Source: Castanea sativa (lineage: Eukaryota > Streptophyta > Magnoliopsida > Fagales > Fagaceae). From it: a stretch of 64,000 bases of DNA. The stretch spans positions 16,832,001-16,896,000 of the forward strand of contig NC_134017.1 in the NCBI RefSeq assembly GCF_040712315.1. The letters run 5' to 3'. Below, one piece after another: positions 56,676 through 64,000 of this stretch. The notes under the pieces are model-generated. The model was given only the letters and a program-made list of their open reading frames with translations. It was not told the DNA's origin and did no database searches. Both the position numbers and the translations under genes were made by a program. How positions within the stretch are numbered: the stretch's first letter is position 1; each line of letters opens with the position of its first letter.

Positions 56676-59190
56676 ATGGGAAAATTTAAGTGTCTAGTTG
56701 ATACTGCCGCTGGGATGGAAGGTTTTAGAGCTAAGTATCACATTCCCAGCGACGTAGGTTTAAAATACTGCCCGACGAAAGCCGTGGCCGGTTCTAGGAA
56801 AACCGGAGAGGTCATCATCCCGATGGTCGCCTCCGTAGAAGGTGGGATGACCCTCCCAATGAAAAGCGTAACCAGGGAGTACCTCCGCAACCACCGGTTG
56901 TGCCCCGATCAATGCGCTCCCAACGTTTTTAGAGTCTTAGGAAGCGTCGACGCTCTAAACGAGCAGATGGGTCTGAACCTCACCTGGCATGATGTCGCTT
57001 TTATGTACGAATGCCACAAACTCACTAGGGTAGGATACTATATCAAATCCCGCTCTAGCGTAGTTAGGTTAATCTCCTGCCTGCCCAAATCCAATAAAGG
57101 CATGAAGGACGACTACCTCATCATCTCAGGCAACTGGCACAACGGACCCCACTGCCCAGTTGAGTGGGGAGATCCAGGTGCGATACCTTAGGATCTAACT
57201 TCCCGCCCCATAACTCCATCTAAACATCTTAGAATGTCATTTGCCTTTACAAAATATTTAACTTTAGTTTATCACATGTTCTACGAATCTGACCATGTTT
57301 GTTTGCTTTGGTGTCTTTCTTTGCAGATAAACAACACGTGTGCCCCCGCTTGAGCCACTGCAACGTCGCAGATTTGAACAGAGTGCTTCACTCAGAAGTG
57401 TTCGTAAGTGCAGACTTACAACTTAGGGCGGCTCATTTGATACTAGGGTACGACCCTATCTCCTCGGACTTCCAGGAGATCGAGAACGCCATTATTGCCG
57501 GTGACCGGCGGCGTAGGAGGATTCACATAGCCAGACCACACTTCCTGGCCGACCACGACCTTCCTGACGACCCCCACACCATACTGTACTCACAACCGAT
57601 TGCTGCGATCCCTCTCGCTACGCACTCTCAGGCAACTGTCCCAGAGGAACAGGTGTCTTCTTTGAACACGTTGGACGAGGAGATAGAACAATTCTGATTC
57701 GAGGACGCCCCACGACCTCATGGAAACCCGTTCGTTGTTCTTTCCGACAAGGAAGAAGAAGCAGCCGAGGCCTCTGGGATCGCGGGCTTAGTGATAGCGC
57801 ATCCAAACGATAGCTCCATTGAGGAAAACATGGACGAGCTTAAGGACCTTATGACCGCGAGAGGCACGAGAGTGGCCAAAAAGGGAACGAGGGGGTCCCA
57901 AGCTCCCCCAGCCTTGCCACCACCCCCTCCTCCAGCAGACCCCAAACCTCCCGCCGACGATCTGAAGAAGAAAAGGAAGGTGGAGGCTGAGGGGGCAAGT
58001 GGCGAGAAGCAAAAGAAGCCACGACAACAACCACAACCAGCTCAGCAGCAGAAGCTGGACAAGGGCAAAGGCCGGGCTCGCTCAGTCGAGAGTGGGGAGA
58101 TCAGAGACATGGCCGAAGTGCACCGAGCACCGACTACCTGGTCTCCTGACCTAAGACTGGACTGCGCACCAATCCCCTACCACTCTAGTATCAGGGCAAT
58201 CCAACAAGGCCACGCCCACCACTTGGCCAAGGCATTGGAGTGTCCTCTTCTGCTACCCAAGGACATGGAAACCTTGGAGAAGATGGGCCAGCCTCAATTG
58301 TTCCTTTCATTAAAAAGGGATTTAGCTCTGGTAAGTTCCACCTCACACTTGTACTCTAGATTCATTTGTAAACACTTTACCATATTTTAACCTCCTGACA
58401 TTTTTTGCAGGCCATCCAAGAAGTTTTCGCGGCCGAGAAGTTCGTGGAGGATTCTCGGAAGCGCGCTGGGATGGAGCAAGAGCTACGGCTAGAGGCAGAA
58501 AGGTCCCTAGGCCAGGTCCTAGCAGAGAATGGGAAGGTCACATCGCAGCTGGCCGACTTAAAAAGAGAGAAGGATGGTGCCGAGGCCAGCTTAAAGACGA
58601 TGGAGAACCAAGTGGAGGGGCAACGTAAGCTTCTTCGCCAAAAGGACGACGAGCTCTCTCAAGCCCAACGGGCACGCTCTGATTTGGAGAAGGAGCTTAC
58701 GCGGGCGAAGGAGGAGGCTCGTGCCCACAAGCACGCACTGGAGGCCGCGAAGAAGGCCAGCTATCAGGAGGGAGTAAATGCAACACAAGAATGGTTGACA
58801 GAAGCCTTTGCGGCCTTGTGCTGAGAGTACTGTCAACAGGTCTGGGGAGAGGCCATGAATGCAGCAGGGGTTTTTCAAGCTTCCGAGCTGAGGAAGCCCG
58901 AGAACATTTGGCTTCCCTTAGACATACAGGAGATAGAAGACCCTCCTGTTGTTGCCTCCTCTGCCCTTCCTCCTGTGGTGCAAGAACTCGTTCCTGATCC
59001 TAAAGAACCTAAAGGTTCCCATAAAGAAAAGGACGAGCGTGGTGGTGCCGAGAAGGAGCAAATTGAGAACGTGGAGCCCCTCGTTCCTTCAACAGACAAA
59101 GGGAAGCAAGTTCTGTCTACCTTTGAGCTGGAACTGAAGAGCACTGAGGCTGGCAGCAGCTCCCACCAAGACCCCCCTCCCCAAGCTTAG
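56676..59190 (+). pseudogene. Element 3 antisense-to-pol gene, three exons, best-preserved copy
   Basis: Exons are 56676-57177, 57327-58330 and 58411-59190. Donors are CAG|GT and CTG|GTAAGT; acceptors are TTTGCAG and TTTTTTGCAG. Phases join to 762 codons. Exon 1 starts MGKFKCLVDTAAGMEGFRAK and carries a transposase_28-like region (NVFRVLGSVDALNEQMGL). Exon 2 holds NVADLNRVLHSEVF, an acidic stretch, then a Pro-rich and Lys-rich basic segment (PPPPPPADPK, KKKRKVEAEG) that could be a nuclear localisation signal. Exon 3 is a coiled coil of about 140 residues (KREKDGAEASLKTMENQVEG) and a charged tail. Only two in-frame stops break it: TGA at 57695-57697 and TGA at 58822-58824, both sense in element 2. 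The function is unknown. Confidence 0.85.
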
Positions 59191-59690
59191 GGCCTAGCAT
59201 AGGACTTTCATGGACTCCTTTTTTGATGATGTATATAATTAATGAAGAACAATTTTATTCAACTTTCACTCATGTCGTATTTGTTTTACTTTACTCTTTT
59301 TATGCTTGTCATGAAAGTTCTCTCTAATACATAGTTAAAGGAAGAACAGAATAAACAAATCTAACTCCAAGAGTTGCACAATTATAACCTCCAAACAGCT
59401 ATGCGCATATTTGCTTTGCAAAGTAGAATATTTAAGAACCTGACAAAGATTAACTTAGTTTGGATATTAAACAATGCCTTAGTTAAAAAACTCATATGAT
59501 GGTTAAACTTTTGTAATCTGGGGCATTACTTTCAGTAGGATGTAAGGTCCGAATGCCATTCCTTACAAAAATTTGTTTAACACTTAAAAATATAGAACTT
59601 AAGATCTAAGTCAATGAATGGTAAGATACTGATTTCCACAAAACGTGTGATAAGAATAAGAACAGTGACTAAGGTGCTGTTTAACAAATG

Positions 59691-60090
59691 AGAAGATATC
59701 AATTTTCACGAGGTTTATGGTTCGAGGACCATACTTAACCAAGTTTCTGTTTGACACTTAAGAATAGTAATTTCAAATGTTAATTTCCCCAAAGTAGAAG
59801 GTCCGAGGACTCGGCATAACTAATGTTCTGTTTAACAAATGATAAGATATCAATTTCCACAAGGTTGGTGGTCCGAGGACCATATTTAACCAAGTTTCTG
59901 TTTGACACTTAAGAATAGTAACTTCAAATGTTAATTTCCCCAAAGTAGAAGGTCCGAGGACCCGACATAACTAAGGTTCTGTTTAACAAATGATAAGATA
60001 TCAATTTCCACAAGGTTGGTGGTCCGAGGACCATATTTAACCAAGTTTCTGTTTGACACTTAAGAATAGTAACTGCAAACCCCTGAGATA
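59691..60090 (-). repeat. Element 3 tandem repeats between the two convergent genes
   Basis: The marker ttaacaaatga(t/g)aagatatc starts at 59691, 59832 and 59983 (141 and 151 bases apart). GGTCCGAGGAC recurs in each half-unit, the complement of the motif in element 2. The units match the element 2 repeats in content and position. Confidence 0.9.
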
Positions 60091-60130
60091 TTTATAACTT
60101 TGAACTGCTAACTAACAAAAGCACACTTTA

Positions 60131-61054
60131 TTAATAATAATACCATCGAAGGTTATTTACATTCCATGGGCGTGGTACAATTCTTTCATCTAGGTCAGCT
60201 AGCCGATACGACCCTATGCTTGCTACTGAAACAATGCGATAGGGGTCTTCCCAGTTTGGTCCTAGCTTACCCCAGGCTGGGTTCTTAGAAGTGCCCACAA
60301 CTTTTCTTAGTACAAGATCCCCAGGTGCGAATGGCCTTAGCTTCACGTGGGCATCATATCCCCGTTTAAGCTTCTGTTGATAATAAGCCATTTGGACCAT
60401 AGCTGCCTCGCGCCGTTCCTCAATTAAATCCAGACCTTTTTCTAGGAGGCCATCGTTATTCTCCGAGCTAAAAGAACTTGTCTTCAGGGTGGGAAAACCT
60501 GATTCCAGAGGTATCACCGCCTCGGCTCCATAAGTCATAGAGAATGACGTTTCTCCCGTGGACCTGCGCGGTGTAGTCCGATACATCCAGAGAACATGTG
60601 GGAGTTCTTCTACCCACCTGCCTTTCGCATCGTCCAACCTTTTCTTGAGCCCACTGACTATGACCTTGTTAATGGCCTCGGCTTGCCCATTTCCTTGAGG
60701 ATAAGCTGGGGTGGAGTATCTATTTATGATGCCCATATCACCATAATATTTCCTAAAAGCCTTGCTATCAAATTGAACGCCATTGTCTGAGATAAGTGTG
60801 TGTGGTATACTGAATCTAGTGACGATGTTTTTCCAGACAAACTTCTTGGAATCAACGTCTCTGATATTTGCTAAGGGCTCGGCCTCAACCCATTTAGTGA
60901 AGTAGTCTGTTCCCACAAGAAGCCATCTTTTGTTTCCTGCAGACCTCGAAAATGGCCCCACTATGTCCAATCCCCATTGTGCGAAAGGCCAAGGACTGGA
61001 GAGAGGGCCGAGAACCCTCCAGTTGATGAATATTGTGGGCAAACCTCTCGGCAC
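60131..61054 (-). pseudogene. Element 3 integrase core and C-terminal region
   Basis: A long open frame from about 61054 to 60131 covers the catalytic core: WGLDIVGPFSRSAGN (about 60970), TLISDNGVQFDS and GQAEAINKVIVSGLKK. It continues to the C-terminal NVNNLRWYYY. It keeps the Trp before GLDIVGPF that element 2 has lost to TGA. The zinc-finger half upstream (61163-61060) is frameshifted, so the enzyme is not complete. Confidence 0.88.
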
Positions 61055-61059
61055 CGATC

Positions 61060-63419
61060 ACATTTCCCTGTATAGTCCTAAGCCTCACTCTGCATATCGG
61101 GCCACCAATAACCCCGAGTCGAGCTCCGTGGGCTAAGGATCTTCCCCGGTGTGGCTCCCACAAATCCCTTCATGCAGCTTCTTCCAGAAGTGCTTCCGTT
61201 GATTCGTGGTGCACACACAATAAGTACGGTCCCGAGAAGGATGGTTTATACAGTTTCTCGATCCTGACAACCGAAACGTGGCGCCTTTCAACGTATCTTA
61301 TCTCGCTTTCGATTTGTCCTTAGGAAGGATGTCATTCTTAAGAAAAGATATGACCAAGTCAATCCAACTAGGTCCAGCCTTATCGATGGATGCGAGCTGC
61401 GTTGACAACCGTAAGAGTTGGCTCTAGCAAATCCTCTACAAGGATAATTCGGGTAAGCACCGAGCCGAGGACGTGGCTAATGTGGCCAAAGAATCCTGCA
61501 TGGGTGTTTCCACTCCTAGAGATGTGAGACAAGACAAAGGAATCAAATTTAGCTTCGACGTTTGACCTGGGCCAAGTATTCTTGCATTCTTGGGTCCCTA
61601 GCCTCCATGGTCCCCATGACTTGGCCGACCACCAACTGTGAATCCGAAAACACATGAACTTCCTTTCCACCCATACTGTGTACCATGTTCATGCCTACCA
61701 AGACTGCTTCATACTCGGCCTCATTATTAGTAGCCGAGAAGGCCTCAAAGACTTTTCAAAGACAATTCCCTCGGGGATATCGGACAAGTCCAATACCGTA
61801 CCCTCTCCGATAGCCGCTCCATCCACATACACTTTCTAAGTCGGAGGTACTGCGGTTGTGATCACACCAACTGATTTTTCATCCATGTGTGCTTCTTTCA
61901 GAGTTTCTTCTAGCAATGGTTCGGTAAACTCTGCCACCAAGTCAGCGAGGACCTGGCCTTTCACCGAGGTGCGAGGCCTGTATTTAACGTCAAAGGCTCC
62001 GCACGGTTCCCCACTTTGCCACCCTCGCGCAGTAATCGCGCCGCGTAACACCGCCGCGAGGCAACCGGGTAAGAACCACCACCGTGTGGGACCGGAAATA
62101 ATGAGGAAGCTTCTCGCGTGGCATGAACTATGGCCGCCAGTTCTCCAAGAGTAGATAGCGCACCTCGGCCTCATTCAAAGACTTACTAACGTAGTGAGAC
62201 CGGTTTTTGCACCCCGCTTTCATCCCTTATAAGGACCAGCCGACCGCATGGACGGCCACCGCCGATAAGCAAACAAAACCTCGTCCGCCTCGGGCGAGAC
62301 AATATAGGTGGCCGAGAAAGATATTGCTTAAGCCGTTGGAAGGCTAACATGCAGTCCTCATCCATTGAAACCCCTTCCATTTATTCAACAGCTTGGAAGA
62401 AAGGGACGGCACCGGCCGCTGACCGAGAGATAAACTGCTCTCGCTGCGGCAATCATTCCGTCAACTTCGGATTTCTTTTGGGTTCCAAGGCGTCTGCAAA
62501 TCCCGAACAGCCTCGACTCCGTGCCGGGTTTACCTCTATGCCTCTATGAGTAATTATATATCCCAAGAACTTTCCGCATCCCACACCAAAAGAGCACTTT
62601 CGAGGCATTAAGGCGCAACTTGTACTTTCTTAGCACCCGGAAGGTGTCACCCAAATCTTTAACGTGTGAAGGTATTGTTTTACTCTTCACCACCATATCG
62701 TCCACATAAACCTCAATGGTCTTTCCTAGTTGCTGTTCGAACATTCTCGTCATCATTCTTTGGTAGGTAGCCCCAAACATTTTTCAACCCAAACGGCATG
62801 ACCTTATAGTAGTAGTTCCCCGTTGGAGTAATGAAAGTGCCTTCTCGATCCTCCAATGCCAATGGAATCTCGATGGTAACCCCGGAAGGCATCCAAAAAA
62901 CTCATACGAGGATGTCCGACAAGCCGCGTCCACAAGCTAGTCAATACGTACGGGGAACGAATCCTTGGAGCAGCCTTATTCAAATCCGTGAAGTCCACAC
63001 ATACTCTCCAAATTCCATTCTTCTTTTGACCACAACTCGTATGCGCCAACTATTCTAGGGTAGAAAACCTCTTTAATAGCCCCAGCCCTCTTGAGTTTGA
63101 TCACCTCCTCCTTGACAGCATCGGAATGTTCCTTGGAAGAACGCCGAAGTGGCTGCCTTTTCGGAACAATGGCGGGGTTGACATTTAAATGATGACAAAT
63201 GAAACTCGGATCTACGCCGGGAGCCTCATAAGGGTCGCACGCGAAAACATCAATATTGCCTTTTAGAAATTCCAACAACTCCATCTTCTCCTAGTGCGGC
63301 AAACACATGCCGACTTGGAAGAACCTCTCTGGGTCATCCGCTATCATAAACTTCTCTAACTCCTCACAAACAGCCTCCTCTCCTGTCACCGCCCCGGATG
63401 CATCCGGAGCCGTTAATTG
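61060..63419 (-). pseudogene. Element 3 RT, RNase H and integrase N-terminus (many frameshifts)
   Basis: Pieces in order on the minus strand: start of RT (63284-62976, MELLEFLKGNIDVFACDPY and NPAIVPKRQPLRRSS), RT core (63049-62804), the YVDD box (62780-62544, EVYVDDMVVKSKT), gypsy RNase H (62380-61836) and archaeal-type RNase H to the integrase zinc finger (61670-61060). The frame changes at least eight times, mostly by one-base losses or gains. Between about 62000 and 62600 many single bases are missing and several T/A positions are C/G compared with element 2. Confidence 0.85.
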
Positions 63420-64000
63420 CTATGAGTCTTGGATGAGCAAAGCCGATGACTCGGCTTCTGTCTGATGAAGCACTACGGCCGATATGCATTGCCTGGCCAC
63501 CGATTGGCTGCCGAGGATCTCTTCAACATGTTCCCCAGAGGGGAACTTAACCTTAACATGCAAGGTAGAGGAGACGGCTCCCAAAGCGTGCAGCCATGGC
63601 TTGGCGAGGATGGCTGTATATGGGGAGTACGCGTCAACCACAATGAAATCCACCTCAACCGTTTCTGAGCCGGATTGAACGGGCAAACGAATTTGTCCCT
63701 TCGGCACAACGGCATTTCCTTCAAAGCTTATGAGTGGCGAGTCATAAGGAGTAAGATCTTCCAGCTTCAACCTTAGCCCCTTAAATAAATCAAGGTACAT
63801 GATATCTGCACCACTGCCCTGATCAATCATCACCCTCTTCACATCATAATTCCCTATCCTGAGAGTGACCACCGGAGCATCGTCGTGGGGTTGAATGGTA
63901 CCAACCTTATCCTCCTCCGAAAATCCCAAGACGGGTAAATTCACCTTCAACTTCTTCGGCCTGGAGCCTACCTCTTCAGCCTGAGAATGGGAAACCGCCA
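63420..64000 (-). CDS. Element 3 protease region, ending at the shared TAG, partial
   Basis: The open frame holds VMIDQGSGADIMY, the aspartic protease active site, and a PWLHALGAVSS-like segment. The frame closes at TAG (63422-63420), and the next codons are CAA-TTA, giving UAG-CAA-UUA. The same frame continues (QLTAPDASGAVTG) toward RT, parallel to element 2, until the first damage. The region upstream of 63950 is open to the window edge but is the gag-protease linker, so the true start lies outside. Confidence 0.85.
   Translation of the reverse strand, partial: AVSHSQAEEVGSRPKKLKVNLPVLGFSEEDKVGTIQPHDDAPVVTLRIGNYDVKRVMIDQGSGADIMYLDLFKGLRLKLEDLTPYDSPLISFEGNAVVPKGQIRLPVQSGSETVEVDFIVVDAYSPYTAILAKPWLHALGAVSSTLHVKVKFPSGEHVEEILGSQSVARQCISAVVLHQTEAESSALLIQDS

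Larger units (their letters stand above)
55424..64000 (-). mobile_element. Element 3: Ty3/gypsy Tat-lineage retrotransposon, reversed, partial
   Basis: It lies in reverse orientation: 3' LTR first, then polypurine tract, antisense gene (now on the plus strand), tandem repeats, integrase, RNase H, RT and protease. It runs off the right edge before gag and the 5' LTR. The last bases still align with the gag-protease linker of element 2. The 3' LTR is 746 bp, longer than in element 2, so it is a related subfamily. Pol has many frameshifts between about 61.0 and 63.3 kb, while integrase and the antisense gene are well kept. The left flank is catat (55419-55423); its partner is outside the window. 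Confidence 0.93.

Overview
The window is eukaryotic nuclear DNA from a plant, almost certainly a eudicot and probably a woody one. The evidence is two spliced host genes with GT-AG introns, AT-rich intergenic DNA, plant MITEs and SINEs, and about 31 kb of LTR retrotransposons. One MITE type (28.2 kb) resembles elements I associate with Fagales trees; that placement is inference only.

Layout. 1-7489 is AT-rich intergenic DNA with a fold-back MITE (955-1113) and a hAT-like non-autonomous element (4443-5367). 7490-19177 is element 1, an old, stop-riddled Ty3/gypsy retrotransposon with target duplication gtact; a 583-bp hAT-like element sits inside its 5' LTR. 19183-28852 is repeat-rich intergenic DNA with SINEs, MITEs and local duplications. 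28853-32517 (+) is a nine-exon gene for a 322-residue seven-transmembrane protein. 32974-34159 is a Mutator-like TIR element with a perfect 9-bp target duplication. 35113-46117 is element 2, the youngest and most complete retrotransposon (694-bp LTRs differing at 12 positions by hand count, target duplication atttc). 47066-52974 (+) is a four-exon COX19 gene (100 residues, twin CX9C), with a LINE fragment in its 3.6-kb third intron. 55424-64000 is element 3, a related retrotransposon in reverse orientation that runs off the window.

The three retrotransposons share one architecture and belong to the Tat branch of Ty3/gypsy: gag with a CxxHxxxGHxxxxC knuckle, protease, reverse transcriptase, a gypsy RNase H followed by a second archaeal-type RNase H, and integrase on the sense strand. 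A tandem-repeat block follows. Then comes a convergent antisense gene of three coding exons encoding a transposase_28-like N-terminal region and a C-terminal coiled coil. The exon-intron structure of this antisense gene lines up in all three copies.

The two most interesting signals are these. (1) In all three elements an in-frame TAG lies between protease and reverse transcriptase and is followed by CAG-TTA, CAA-TTA or CAA-TCA. This fits the UAG-CAR-YYA leaky-stop context known from tobamoviruses and suggests programmed readthrough. (2) A 7-bp inverted repeat, TCCTCGG-(6-7 nt)-CCGAGGA, lies at the R/U5 part of the LTRs of all three elements; its arms are conserved and its loop is variable. 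All calls come from reading the sequence; no database search was run.
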